The position numbers and the translations under genes are program-made. From assembly GCF_036884655.1 (NCBI RefSeq), contig NC_088342.1:13265001-13329000 (forward strand): a stretch of 64,000 nt of DNA, read 5' to 3'. Under the pieces are notes generated by a model that was not told the DNA's origin, searched no databases, and saw nothing but the letters and a program-made list of their open reading frames with translations. Positions 1 to 11,913 of the stretch are shown here, piece after piece (the stretch's first letter is position 1; every line of letters starts with the position of its first letter). The stretch is from Musa acuminata AAA Group (taxonomy: Eukaryota > Streptophyta > Magnoliopsida > Zingiberales > Musaceae).

Positions 1-2
1 TC

Positions 3-1305
3 TCACCCGTAGCCATGCTAAAATCCATCCGAATTCTATTGGCTATTCCAGCACACTATAATTATAAGATTTGACAGATAAATGTGAAAACTGCATTCCT
101 CAATGGCAACCTCGAGGAGAAGGTATATATGATACAGCTCGAGGGATTCGTGTCTATGAACTACCTAGATAAGGTGTTCATGTTGCTTAGATCCATTTAT
201 GGACTGAAGCGAGCTTTTCAAATTTGTAACATAAGATTTAATGAGGCAATCAGATCTTATGATTTCGTTAAGAACGAAGATAAGCCTTGTGTGTACAGGA
301 AGGTAAGTGGGAGCGCTATCACCTTCTTGGTGTTATATGTGGATGACATCCTGATTATTGGGAATGATGTAGGAGTGCTATCCACAATAAAGGTTTGGTT
401 ATCTAGACACTTCTTCATGAAGGACTTAGGGAAAGCATCTTATATCTTGGGGATTCAGATCTATAGAGATAGATCAAAGAGGATGCTTGGCTTGTCCCAG
501 TCCAAGTACATAGACACCATTGTCAAAAGGTTTGACATAAAAAATTCCAAGAGAGGTCTCATACCGATGAGATATGGGATATCGCTTTCTAGGAGTATAT
601 CCCCAAAGACTCCTGAAGAAAGGGCAAATATGGATATGATTCCCTATGCATCAGCAATAGAGTCTATCATCTATGTCATGCTATGTACCAGGCATGATAT
701 AGTGCATGCTCTGAGTGTCATGAGCATGTATCAAGTAGATCTAGGCTTGGAGCATTGAAAAGCGGTAAAGTGTATTCTTAAGTACTTGAGAAGTACCAAC
801 GATCTTTTACTAGTATATGGAGGTAGTAGCCTCAGGGTTGATGACTACATAAACTTGAGTTTTCAGTCTGATGTTGATGATAGCAAGTCGAATTCAGAGT
901 ATACGTACACCTTAAATGGAGGAGCAGTGTGCTGAAAGAGTTCCAAGCAAGATACTACTACTAACTCCACCATAGAGGCAGAGTACATTGCTGCAGTAGA
1001 GGCAGCAAAAGAGGGAGTCTGGATGAAGAAGTTTATCATAGATCTGGGAGTCGTGCTAGGTAGCGAGGAGTCGATTTCCTTATATTGTGGTAACTACGGG
1101 GCGATTGCTCAAATGAAGGAACCTAGGTCTCATCAGAAGTGTTTTGAGGAGGTTCCAACTTATTGGAGAGATCATGACCCAAGGAGATGTAGCAGTGGAA
1201 ATAGTTTCATCCGAAGATAACACTACAGATCAACTAGCAAAGCTATTATCTCAGATTATCTTTAAGCATCACAGGGGTCTGATGGGGATCAGACACATTA
1301 GGTGA
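3..1305 (+). pseudogene. Angela-like copia A1: RT and RNase H, 3' part of pol
   Basis: Remnant of a Ty1/copia polyprotein (reverse transcriptase and RNase H copying element RNA into DNA in virus-like particles). The frame enters at base 3 with an SPVAMLKSIRILLAI-type RT motif. The motif-A region reads QINVKTAFLNGN, so the catalytic Asp (usually QMDVKTAF) is Asn, codon 81-83. The YVDD box (LYVDDILIIGND) is intact. RNase H is recognisable from STIEAEYIAA and the closing block near 1280. An in-frame TGA at 72-74 and another near 932 replace Trp codons, and the frame breaks after about 758. The upstream half lies outside the window. Closely related to the minus-strand element at 3173-12871, so the same family. 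Certain as a copia fragment; the Angela/BARE lineage is from motif resemblance. Confidence 0.9.
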
Positions 1306-1316
1306 TTAGCTTTAGG

Positions 1317-1329
1317 TCAAGTGAGAGAT
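1317..1329 (+). other. Polypurine tract of A1
   Basis: Purine-rich stretch (caagtgagagat) directly before the LTR start TGCTAGTC. It marks the plus-strand priming site and fixes the 3' LTR boundary. The equivalent tract in the related element at 4667 reads as its complement. Confidence 0.7.
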
Positions 1330-1437
1330 TGCTAGTCATATGTGCCCTACAAGCCAATCGCGTGAATGATGACACGTGTGACTTGACATGCAATCTTTTT
1401 GCTTATTATATTTTGACATTTATCACTTTATATTACT

Positions 1438-1514
<77 letters not shown>

Positions 1515-2313
1515 GTCCTTGGATCTGTGCAATGGGAATCGGATCGTGATAAGATCACAATAATGAGACTGATTCGCCTTTAAATACAGATCATAAATAA
1601 TCCCGGTCATAGGTTACTAGAGAGGGATATTGAGATAACCGGAGATACTAGTGTGTTGTATACTTATCTATATGATAGATGTAGTTGGTCCTATAGCTGC
1701 TCATGTGGGGACACTAGGGATACAATACAGATGCTCATTAAAGAATGAGTTCACTAATTGATCCGCTTATAGAATGTTGAATGGTTGATGATGCCTTATT
1801 GTCAAACAACGATTCCGTAGTCCTAGTGGTGTATCTAGTCCTTAGACTTGAGATACTAAGGATGTCTTGTATGAGTGCTCCACTCTTTAATACCAGACTT
1901 ATAGGTTTAGATGTCCTTGATCTAGCACAACCGGTTATCGGGAGTGGTAGTCAACCTTATGGGTCTATTGAGTGTCGATAGAGGATCATCCATCCTCGAT
2001 ATCATGAGAGGAATGTCCCATGTATTCTTGCTCAAAAAAATCCCTATCCAAGGTCATTCATATTGAGAGAGAAAGAGTTCTATGGGAGAATCCAATTAGA
2101 GATAGACTTGAGTAGAAACCGTATGGGTCTGACAGCACCATGCCCGGTATATGATCTCTGGGATATTAGATGGATAAGGGACTATAAGTACATGGTTACT
2201 GAGGATAGACAGGTCTAATGGATTAGATTCTCCTATATCATTTGGGGACTGCGGCGTAGTGGCCTAGTATGTCTGTAGTCGATGAGTCGAGTGAAATATT
2301 ATGGAGATAATAA
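1330..2313 (+). mobile_element. 3' LTR of A1, truncated
   Basis: Starts with TGCTAGTCAT after the purine tract and aligns throughout with the minus-strand reading of the LTRs at 3173-4666 and 10139-12871. It stops after gagataataa, where a Sirevirus LTR begins with TGTTGAATC at 2314. The last roughly 500 bp of the LTR (TATA box, R, U5) are absent. The start is canonical TG, unlike the TA start of the related full element. Short ORFs inside are not genes. Confidence 0.85.
1440..1509. repeat. (TA)n microsatellite, about 35 units
   Basis: Uninterrupted TA dinucleotide run inside the A1 LTR. The same LTR position carries about 6-7 units at 4535-4547 and about 24 at 12705-12752. It creates a false IYIYIY reading frame. 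Confidence 0.97.
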
Positions 2314-3172
2314 TGTTGAATCTCAGATTTTGATGATGAAACCAATTGATATTTGTTTATGTTTTAATGTACATTTTGAGTGGCGTAGGATGCTTCGATC
2401 AGGATGAGACAATTAAAGTAGGAAAAATCATGTTGGGCCGGAGGATCAATTGACGTATCGACAGGAGGCTTCAGGCCATGGATTCAAGCGTCGGGCTAAG
2501 AAGAGAGGATATTATGCTAAGGATATTGGAGTTGTGGAGTCAACTGGCTGATTGGGCAATAGGCCGCAAGAGAGGACGATGTGCTGAAGAATCAAACGAA
2601 GCGTCGAGAGACCAATGACATGTCAGACAACATGATTAATGCTTAATATTAATTGTCTAAATCGAAGTGTATTTTTTACATATGAAAGATTAACTACGAT
2701 AGCAAGGCATGAAGCAAAATGAAGTCCCGGAGTTAAGGACATGACTTCGTTGGGAGTTCGAGAGTTCGTCAAAAGTCCGGACGTTCGTCGGAAGTTCTGG
2801 TGGAACTAGCCGAGAAGTTTCGGAGCTTGTTAGAGAAGCTCGTCGGAACTTGCCAAGAAGATCATCGTGAAGTCCAGGAGCTTGTCGGGAGTCCATCGGA
2901 ACATTGTCGAGAGATCGTCGGAAGTTCACCGGAAGATCGCCGGAAGCTCGTTGGAAGAATAGACATAGGGACTTGTTTAGCTTAGCAAATGTCTTAGGAT
3001 TTCGTACTTAGCATATAATTGGGCTTGTATTTGGGCCAACCCAATTAGGGACTAGTTAGGCCCATGTGAGAACTGTGTTGGGCCTAATAAAAGGCCCAAA
3101 CAGTGCCCCAAGAAATCTCACCGTCGTGGCATAGTCTTCGAGATTGTGTTAGGTGGTGGTACCGCTAGTCTG
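2314..3172 (+). mobile_element. 5' LTR of Sirevirus B+, first part
   Basis: Begins TGTTGAATCTC, the canonical sense start of the Sirevirus-type LTRs in this window (the others are minus strand and end TTCAACA on this strand). It carries the array of CGTCGGAAGTTC-type short repeats at about 2750-2960. It ends at the GTCTG duplication (3168-3172) made by insertion of A2. The same LTR resumes at 12877. Joined length about 1.58 kb. Confidence 0.88.
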
Positions 3173-4666
3173 TGTTGGGAAATCTTGGGGGCGACATCAT
3201 ATGCACAGCGGAAGAACAAGAAAATAAAATCCCCGATTCCCAAAGAGATGTTCGTCGTCGTGCGAAGATTGGTGCGCAAAATCCACGAAATTGAAAACTG
3301 CGTATAGAATAGATTATATTACCTAGAGAGATCGTATATCCCTGTTTCCTTACAGATCCTTAGGAGAGGGTGAAGGAGGTCAAGCATCCTCCTCTCTAGC
3401 AGTGATCCACACATCAAGGTTGTGACGACGCTTCTCAAAACTCCAAGCCTACTCTGAGGTGGAGAGGGACAAGAGAATAGGAAAGGCAAGCAAAGGCTCT
3501 AGCCTATGAGGCTCTGAATCCCTCCTATTTATAGAGGTCCCCTGTCAAACCCTAATGGGTCCTCCCTTAGTGGATATTGGATCTACATCCAATAAGACAA
3601 GGGCTCCGTCGGATATCTCATATCAGAACCTCTACTCATCGCAATACCTACCATATGTGTGTGACCCTCTAGGCCTAATATCGAGCTGGCCGTGAGTCAT
3701 ACCTGTCAGAACTCCTTCTAACTCAGTGAATTATTATCTCTGTAATAATTCACTTAACTCATCGACTACGGACGTACTAGGCCACTATGCCGTAGTCCCC
3801 AGACGATACATGGGAATCCAATCCATTGGACCTGTTTGTCCTCAGTTACTGTATACCTATAGTCCCTCATCCCTCTAATATCCCAAAGACCGTATATTGA
3901 GCATGGTGCTGTCAGACCCATACGGTTTCTACTCGAGTCTCGCTCTAATCGGATTCTCCCGGAGAACTCTTTCTCTTCAACCCGAATGACCCTAGCTAGG
4001 GATTTGTCTGAGCAAGAACACATGGGATATTCCTCTCATGATGCCGAGAGTGGATGATCCTCTATCGATACTCAATAGCCCTCGTAAGGTCGATTACCAC
4101 TCCCAATGACCAGCTATACTAGATCTGGGACAGCCAAACCTATAAGTTTGTTATCAAAAAGTAGAGCACTCATACAGGACATCCTTGATGTCTCAAGTCT
4201 AAGGACCAAATACACCACTAGGACTACGGAATCGCTGTCTGACAATAAGGCATCATCAACCATCCAGCATTCCGTAAGCGGATCAATCAGTGAACTAATT
4301 CTCCAATGAGCACCTGTACTGTATCCCTAGTGTCTCTACATGAGCAGCTATGAGACCAGCTGCATCCATTATATGGACGGGTATACAGCACACCAGTCTG
4401 TTCGGTTATCACGATGTCCCTCTCGAGTAACCTATGATCGGGATTATTTAGGATATGTGTTTAAAGGTGAATTGATCTCATTATCATAATCTCATCACGA
4501 TCTGATTCCCATTGCACAAATCCAAGGACATCACAATATATATATATGCATTAATGCAATAGTTATAAAGTGATATACGCAAAAATATAATAAGCAAAAA
4601 GATTCTGTATCAAGTCACACGTGCCATCACTCACGTGATTGGCTTGCTGGGCACCTATGACTAGTA
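3173..4666 (-). mobile_element. 3' LTR of A2
   Basis: 1494 bp. On the minus strand it starts TACTAGTCATAGG right after the purine tract and ends CCCAACA. The near-identical partner is 10139-12871. The terminal dinucleotide is TA, not TG, in both LTRs. A TATAAATA box lies at 3533-3526. Confidence 0.93.
3526..3533 (-). promoter_or_regulatory. TATA box in A2 3' LTR
   Basis: Minus strand reads CCTCTATAAATAGGAGG, the expected core promoter of a copia LTR about 350 bp before its 3' end. The same octamer is at 10492-10499 in the partner LTR and at 40434-40441 (plus strand) in the related A' fragment. Confidence 0.7.
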
Positions 4667-4680
4667 ATCTCCCACTTGAC
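4667..4680 (-). other. Polypurine tract of A2
   Basis: Minus strand gtcaagtgggagat immediately before the LTR start. It defines the inner border of the 3' LTR. Confidence 0.8.
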
Positions 4681-7327
4681 CTAAAGCCAATCACCTATGT
4701 GTCTGATCCCCATCAGACCCCTATGACGCTCAAAGACAATCTGAGACAATAGTTTTGTTAGTGGATCTGCAATGTTATCTTCGGTTGGAACTCTTTCCAC
4801 TATTACATCTCCTTGGGTTACGATCTCTCTGATAAGCTGGAACCTCCTTAGAACACTTCTAATGAGACCTGGGTTCCCTTATTTGAGTAATCGCCCCATC
4901 ATTGTCGCAATATAAGGAAGTCGACTTCTCGCTATCCGGAACGACTCTCAAATCTGTGATGAACATCTTCAACCAGACTCCCTCCTTTGCTGCATGTGAT
5001 GCAGCAATGTACTCCGCCTCTGTGGTCGAGTCAGCAGTGGTATCTTGCTTGGAACTCTTCCAGCACACTGCTCCTCCATTCAAGGTGTACACATACCCTG
5101 AATTCGACTTGCTATCATCGACATCAGACTGAAAACTTGAGTCAGTGTAGCCTTCAACCTTAAGGCTATTACCTCCATATACTAGTAAAAGATCCTTAGT
5201 CCTTAAGTACTTAAGGATACACTTTACTATTTTCTAATGCTCCAAGCCTGGATCCGCCTAATACCTGCTCGTGACACTCAGAGCATGTGCTATATCAGGC
5301 CTAGTACATAGCATGACATATATGATAGACCCTATTGCTGAGGCATAAGGTATCATATTCATGTTCGCCCTTTCTTCTAGAGTCTTTGGGGACATACTCG
5401 TAGAAAGCGATATCCTATGTCTCATCGGTATGAGACCTCTCTTAGAATTTTCCATGCCAAACATTTTGACAATGGTTTCTAGGTACCTGGACTGGGACAA
5501 GCCAAGCATCCTCTTGGATCTATCTCTATAGATTCTAATCCTCAAGATATAGGATGCTTCCCCTAAGTCCTTCATGGAGAAGTGTCTAGATAACCAAACC
5601 TTTACTGTGGATAGCATTCCTACGTCATTCCCATTGATGAGGAAGTCATCCACATATAACACCAAAAAGGTGATAGCACTCCCACTTACCTTCCTGTACA
5701 CACAAGGCTCATCTTCGTTCTTAACAAAGTCATAAGATCTGATTGCCTCATCAAATCTTATGTTCCAACTTCGGGAAGCTTGCTTTAGTCCATAAATGGA
5801 TCTAAGCAACCTACACACCTTATCTGGGCAGTTCTTGAACATAAATCCCTCATGTTACATCATATACAGCTCCTCCTTGAGGTTCCCATTGAGGAATGCA
5901 GTTTTCACATCCATCTGCCAGATCTCATAATCATAGTGTGCTGCAATAGCCAATAGAATTCTGATGGATTTTAGCATTGCTACGAGTGAGAAGGTTTCGT
6001 CGTAGTCAACACCTTGCCTTTGACGATACCCCTTAGCCACTAGCCTTGTTTTATAGGTCTCTACCTTTCCATCTACTCCGATCTTTTTCTTAAAGATCCA
6101 CTTGCAACCGATGGGTACAATACCTTCGAGCGCATCAACTAGGTTCCAAACCTTATTGGAGTACATAGAATCCATCTCAAAATTCATGGCTTCTTGCCAC
6201 TTCCTGGAGTCTATACTCATAATAGCCTCCTCGTTGGTCTGAGGATCAATATCCTCAACATCCTCTCCTCTAATATGTCCCACATATCTCTCAGGAGGAT
6301 GGGATACTCTATCAGACCTGCATAAAGTTGAAACTTGTGTATTAGGTACCTGAACATACTCGGGCTGTAGAGTGGTGCTTGAGCTTAGTTCTCCAACCTC
6401 GCTCAACTCTATCATTCTCCCACTGTCACCGCCAAGAATGTGTTCCTTCTCAAGGAACACTGCTCTCTTAGCTACAAAGACCTTTTGGTCCTCGAGATGA
6501 TAGAAATAATACCTACAAGTTTCCTTGGGGTATCCCACAAATTTACATCGCTCTGTCCTTGATTCTAACTTATCGGGGTTGTGTCTTTTAACGTGGGCAA
6601 GGCAGTCCCAAATCTTAACAACCTTAAGATCAGGCTTCTTCTCTTTCCATATCTCATATGGTGTAGACACTACCGACTTAGTTGGAACTCTATTCAGAAG
6701 GTAAGCTGCGGTTTTCAGGGCATATCCCCAGAATGAGATGAGTAGGTTAGCGAAACTCATCATGGACCGTACCATATCTAATAGCGTATGATTCCTCCTT
6801 CCAGAGACACCATTGAACTGAGGTGTATAAGGAGGTGTCCATTGGGATAATATCCCATGGTCCTTAAGGAACTGAGTAAACTATGTACTTAAGTACTCAC
6901 CTCCTCGATCTGATCGAAGAGTTTTGATACTCTTTCCAGTCTGGTTCTCCACCTCATTCTTATACTCTCTGAATTTCTCAAAAGCCTTGGACTTGTACTT
7001 CATTAAGTATACATTTTCATACCTTGAGAAATCATTAGTAAAGGTAATGAAGTAGGAGTAACCACCAATGACATGAGTTGACATGGGTCCACATACATCA
7101 CTATATATGAGTTCCAACAACTTAGTGGCTCTCTCTCCAGTTCCACTAAATGGAGAGTTGGTCAGTTTTCCACGAAGGCAAGGCTCGCAAGTTGCATATG
7201 ACACATAGTCGAATGGATCTAGATATCCATCATTTAGCAATTTTTGAATCATTCCCTCATGGATGTGACCTAGCCTACAATGCCACAGGTATGCACTGTT
7301 CATCTCATCTCGTTTCCTCTTAAACAC
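4681..7327 (-). pseudogene. A2 pol: integrase, RT and RNase H, broken
   Basis: Copia pol read from 7327 down. Pre-integrase HHCC region (LWHCRLGH ... CEPC) near 7270-7170. Integrase Asp in IYSDVCGP and RSDRGGEY. The third catalytic residue reads GVSGRRN, so the usual Glu is Gly (codon at 6802-6800). RT covers about 6180-5260: QMDVKTAFLNGN with Asp intact and YVDD in LYVDDFLINGND. RNase H covers about 5092-4681 with STTEAEYIAA. Stops fall at about 6881, 5855 (expected Gln codon now TAA), 5258 and 4859; several fit C-to-T changes. A degenerate protease-like LDTS motif precedes it at about 7460. Copia identity is certain; it cannot be functional. Confidence 0.92.
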
Positions 7328-7500
7328 TTACATTCATGATATATGGAGTAGTGTCTAGTATAAATAAACCTTTATGCAATATTCCTCTCGCCAATCTCCC
7401 CTCGACTTTGCTAGAATTTACAATAAATTGTAGATGTGATATGCAATACTAGTATCCAATACCAATGCACTATCACAAAAATCTGACAATTGGAGATTGA

Positions 7501-8332
7501 TCATGAATGTACCTGAAGCTTCTTTAAGCTTCTATTTTGCCCTTTTTGTAAGGTACTCTTTGTAGTTCCTCTTCCAGTGCCCATCTTTGCCACAGTGAAA
7601 GCACTGGCCTTTGTCCTTTGCTGGGTCTTTCTTAGCAACCTTTGCTTTACCTGGTCTGCCCTTGCCCTTTCCCTTGTTAAGGGATCTTTCTGCTTTCCTT
7701 TTCTTTCTGGTCTCACCAGTGTAGAGAACTGGCTTCTCTTTCTTAATAGTACTCTCTGCCTCCCTCAACATATTGAGCAGCTTTGGGAGAGTCACCTCAA
7801 GCTTGTTCATATTAAAATTCATTATGAACTATGGAAAGGAATCTGGTAGGGACTGAAGCACAATGTCCACACACAAGTTATCCTCTAGGACCATTCCTAG
7901 ACCTGTGAGTTTCTCTACCCACTCAATCATCTTTATGACATGGTTCTGAACCGGTGTCCCCTCAGTCATCCTAGCACGGAAGAGGCTCTTGAATATCTCA
8001 TATCGTTGAGTCCTTCCCTGTTCCTCAAACAATTTGTGGACATGTAGGAGAATGGATCTGGCATCCATCTTTTCATGTTGTCTCTATAACTCAGGAGTCA
8101 TAGAGCCCAACATATAGCACTGAGAAAGAGTGGAGTCATCAATGTACTTCACGTAGCGAGCGATCGCATCCTCGCTTGCCCCTTCTTCGGGCGCAGGCAT
8201 CACTGTATCAAGGATGTACACGATTTTCTCCGCCGTGAGAACAATTCTCAAGTTACGGAGCCAATCCGTATAATTTGGACCAGTGAGGCGGTTGACATCA
8301 AGTATGCCACGTAAGGGATTCGAAAGCAACAT
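7501..8332 (-). pseudogene. A2 gag with zinc knuckle, broken
   Basis: Capsid/nucleocapsid protein packaging element RNA. It starts at the ATG at 8332 (MLLSNPLRGILDVNRLTGPNY, a usual copia Gag N-terminus). A stop ends the frame at 8084; it resumes at 8068 (MDARSILLHVHKLFEEQGR) to 7829, then 7822 on. The basic region near 7700-7600 leads into a CX2CX4HX4C-type knuckle, [14 protein letters not shown], whose last Cys is Tyr. Several frame changes separate it from the protease region. Confidence 0.88.
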
Positions 8333-8528
8333 TTTTTAAAAATAAAGATGCAGTAGAAATGAATAACATGCAGATTTTGCAAGAACTAAACTATCAAGAT
8401 ATGAACTTCTATCTTAATATGCTCCCACTATTTTACTAACGAGTCACGCGACACCCTCAGCACATGAAACGGAAGTCTCCGGCAGACTTCTAGTGGGGAT
8501 CAGGATCCAATCAGCATCTTAGTGTAAC

Positions 8529-8821
8529 CTCGAGGGACTCGACCAATCACACTAAGCCTAAAAGGTAGGCAACTCTTACCGATCACAACTCCTTATGATT
8601 CCCGTCCTATTCGGCCTCCGAATCACCATGGTCTCGAGGGACTCGACCAACCATGATGCTCGGTTAAGTCAACACCTTCGTTACAAGATGAGTCTGATTT
8701 GATGATATACCCTCGAGGGACTCGACCAAGCATACCGTGCCCTCAGGTCACCGGTGACATCTCTATGTCGTAAGCAAGATAGCGAATCGCGATATAGGTG
8801 AGTCTCGAGGGACTCGACCAA
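8529..8821. repeat. Four spaced copies of CTCGAGGGACTCGACCAA
   Basis: Identical 18-nt copies at 8529-8546, 8633-8650, 8712-8729 and 8804-8821, spaced 104, 79 and 92 bp, with unrelated sequence between. Each contains CTCGAG. They lie in the leader just upstream of A2 gag. The role is unknown; an RNA structure or packaging element is possible. Confidence 0.95.
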
Positions 8822-9599
8822 CTCAACCTACACTAGGAATCGGTTCCTACTTATAATGGAAGGCCACGTGGGTCAATCTAATTGCCTCACGTTTATCAAC
8901 TTAATATTATTGAGAGAGATGTTTTTATGATTTGGTCTCCAAATATGACATGTCACACATATACATATTTAATATATATCGACATCGCATGTAAAAATAT
9001 ATATACATATCTAGTATGTGTATAATCAATCACACCAGATGATCATGGACCACAACCTAATGTGATTAGGCCCGAGCCAGTAGGCCTAATCACTCACATC
9101 AAGATCTATATGTGCAACGGTGCATCTCCATGCCCTGTGATCGTCCATCTCGTCCTCGTCGGTTCCGTCGACATCTTGATGCATCTTCATGCATCGCGAT
9201 CATCCGTCTCGTGGGTCCCGCTATCGCATCCACGCTCCCGCTGCACCTCCTCGTGTGATTACAACATATTCATAGGCACGCAGGCCCGATAATAAACGAG
9301 AAATATAATGGAGGCTCGCAGACCTCAATGATATTAATTACAAGTACACACATCACACGGTCCATTATCATCCGTCCACACATCATACATCACATGTATA
9401 AATAATCATCATCATGTAGGACTACTAGATAATAATAAAAATAATAATCAACTAAACTTTTTAATTAATTAATATTTTCTAAAATCAGGGACATGTAGGG
9501 AATTTCTCAATTTCTAAGGGTATTTTTGTAATTTGGATAAAAGATAGAAACTGGAATTTCTTAAATTCACAGGAGGCAAAAGTATCTTTTTGCCCAAAT

Positions 9600-10020
9600 C
9601 CCTAATTCCCTCTTACTACTGTCGCCGCCGCCACCCTACTGGCGGCGGCATGTGCGGCGGGGCGAGGGCGCTGCCCTCGCTTGCAGGTAGCACGCCCGTT
9701 GGCGGCGCTGCCGCTGTAGGTGGGCGCCGCCGCCTCCGCGGGTGGTTCTGCCGGCGGGGCAACACCTGCAGGCGATGTTGTCCCGCCGGGCGGCCGCCCT
9801 TGTGGGGGCGGTTTCGCTCGTGGGAGCAGCGGCGGCAAGCGCCGCTGCCCTGCGGCGCCTCACCCCGCGGGAGAAGCGGCCGCAGGCACCTCTGCCTGCG
9901 GGCTGCCAGCCCCGCCGGACGCAAGCCTGCTGCAAGCAGGCCGCTGGCCGGCTACTGCAGACGCAGCCCCTGTGCTGCTTGCCTTCGACTGCGCTACACG
10001 CACGTAGATTGAGGGCAGCA
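9600..10020. other. GC-rich island in A2 leader
   Basis: Strong GC shift against AT-rich surroundings, rich in CGCC/GGCGG units and CpG. Open frames exist on both strands with Arg/Ala/Pro-rich low-complexity products, so no gene is called. Confidence 0.8.
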
Positions 10021-10123
10021 ACTGTTGCTGCCCTTCCTTATTTTTGCGTCAACGATTTTGACGTCAAAATTCTTCCTAAACACAACACACGCAGTTCAAA
10101 ACCAATCATTCACACGAACAGCC

Positions 10124-10137
10124 TGGCTCTGATACCA
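10124..10137 (-). other. Primer binding site of A2
   Basis: Minus strand TGGTATCAGAGCCA, complementary to the 3' end of initiator Met tRNA, one base from the LTR end CCCAACA. It fixes 10139 as the inner end of the 5' LTR. Not a tRNA gene. Confidence 0.92.
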
Positions 10138-10716
10138 CTGTTGGGAAATCTTGGGGGCGACATCATATGCGCAACGGAAGAACAAGAAAACAAAATCCCA
10201 GATTCCCAAAGAGATGTTCATCGTCGTGCGAAGATTGGTGCGCAAAATCCGCGAAACTGAAAACTGCGTATAGAATAGATTATGTTACCTAGGGAGATCG
10301 TATATCCCTGTTTCCTTGCATATCCTTAGGAGAGGGTGAAGAAGGTCAAGCGTCATCCTCTCTAGTGGTGATCCACACAGCAGGGTTGCGACGACGCTCC
10401 TCAAAACTCCAGGCCTGCTCTGGGGTGGAGAGGGAGAGGAGAATAGGAAAGGCAAGCAAAGGCTCTAGCCTATAAGGCTCTGAATCCCTCCTATTTATAG
10501 AGGTCCCCTGTCAAACCCTAATGGGTCCTCCCCTAGTGGGTATTAGATCTGCATCCAATAAGACAAGGGCTCCGTCGGATATCTTATATCAGAACCTTTA
10601 CTTATCGCAATACCTACCATATGTGTATGACCCTCTAGGCCCAATATCGAGCTGGCCGTGAGTCATACCTGTCAGAACCCCTTCTAACTCAGTTAATTAT
10701 TATCTCTGTAATAATT

Positions 10717-11913
10717 TGTTAGGATCGGAGCGGCACTAAGAGGGGGGGGTGAATTAGTGCAGTGGATTAAAACTTCGATTTTAATAAAATCTTTCGTACG
10801 TTAAGAACGAAACTTGAAAAGTTTAACTTGAAGGCGTATTCTTAAAGTTGCGCAGCAAGAGTAATAACGAACTAAAGCAGTAAGAAGATTTGCAGTAATG
10901 TAAATGACAATAATAAAATGCAAACCAGAGATTACGCCGATTTTTAGAGTGGTTCGGTCAAATGACCTACTCCACTTGCGAGGCCCCTCTTCGATGAGGC
11001 TCCCACCTTCCACTAGCAAGTCTCTTGAAATGGAAGGGTAAACACCCCTCTTACAACCTTTTACAAGTAGCTCAACCTCTTACAAATTTTCAATAAAAAA
11101 GAAGGAGGAGAACTCTCTAGCAAATTGAAAACAAGACTTGCTAAGACTTTCTAAGACTTTTCTCTCAATCAAAATGCTTCACAAAAGTTGTAACCTCAGC
11201 TGAGATTTGAGGGGTATTTATAGGCCTCAAGAGGATTCAAATTTTGGGCTCCAAAATTTGAATTCTCTTAGGGTTCCCGGTGCTGGAGGTTCCACCGCCC
11301 AGCCAGGCGGTGCCACCGCCCAGCGCTCGGGTGCTGGACGGTGCAACCGCCCAGCCAAGGAGGTGTCACCGCCCAGCCAGGCGGTGCCACCGCCTGGCTC
11401 TCCAATTCATTTGTTTGACTTAATTTTAGCCCAAACCAAATCTGACTTTGGGCCTGGTTGGCCCCTAACCAGGATATAGGATTATCTCTTAATCCTAATC
11501 CTAATTACAGGTGAACTACATAACACAAAAAAAACATCCTAAGCAAGTTTTTTAACCGCGAACGTCGAGTCTTGTTCCGGCGAGCTTTCCGACGAACTTC
11601 TTCCGACGGACTCCCTGCAAGCTCCCAATCTTTGTGATGACTTTAACGAGTAGCCGAGCCTTCTTGGTGATCTCCGCGAGCCTCCGACGATTTCTTCGGC
11701 GAACTTCCGACACGTTCTCGATTTCTTCTCGGATGGTTCCGGCAGCATCTCCGATGATTCTTCGGTCTCTTAAACGTCCATCGAGCTCGACTCCAGTATC
11801 CTTGCTTTATGTTTTCTGGTTATCGTAGTTAATCCTGCACACTTAACTCAATAATATAGATTAGATCAATTAACCCACCAATTGATTATATCATCAAAAT
11901 CCGAGATTCAACA
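10717..11913 (-). mobile_element. Sirevirus-type solo LTR
   Basis: 1197 bp, TGTTAGGATC...TTCAACA on the plus strand (sense is minus), flanked by TAATT at 10712-10716 and 11914-11918. It has the family marks: U5 hairpin with G run (10733-10760), TATTTATA at 11215-11222 (TATA box on the minus strand), GGCGGTGCCACCGCC clusters at 11290-11400, and CTTCCGACGA-type repeats at 11570-11790. A single LTR without internal sequence implies LTR-LTR recombination after insertion. Confidence 0.93.

Larger units (their letters stand above)
8333..10123 (-). other. A2 untranslated leader between primer site and gag
   Basis: About 1.8 kb with no recognisable protein. BARE-type elements are known for long leaders that carry packaging signals. 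This one holds four copies of an 18-nt motif (8529-8821), an AT-rich central part (8890-9580) and a very GC-rich stretch (about 9600-10020). The ORFs in the GC-rich part overlap in several frames and are composition artefacts. Confidence 0.75.

Noticed and set aside
1302..1583. 93-codon plus-strand ORF with a long IYIYIY stretch (and its minus-strand mirror)
   Set aside because: Translation of the TA microsatellite in an LTR; both strands are open because TA repeats lack stops in that frame.
2690..2985. Opposite ORFs with repeated LVGS-type units
   Set aside because: They come from the short-repeat array of the Sirevirus LTR; similar ORFs appear in every LTR copy (for example 11539-11748, 51788-52045, 56777-57013).
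8529..8821. CRISPR-like spaced repeats
   Set aside because: Four 18-nt copies with 61-86 bp gaps inside a plant retroelement leader; wrong length, spacing and organism.
10124..10137. tRNA-like sequence
   Set aside because: Only the 3' end complement of Met tRNA is present, at an LTR border; it is a primer binding site. The same holds for 13596, 34649, 38863, 44093, 50648 and 60974.
9590..10260. Overlapping Ala/Arg/Pro-rich ORFs on both strands
   Set aside because: Caused by GC-rich composition in the A2 leader; no domain, no start context, six-frame openness.
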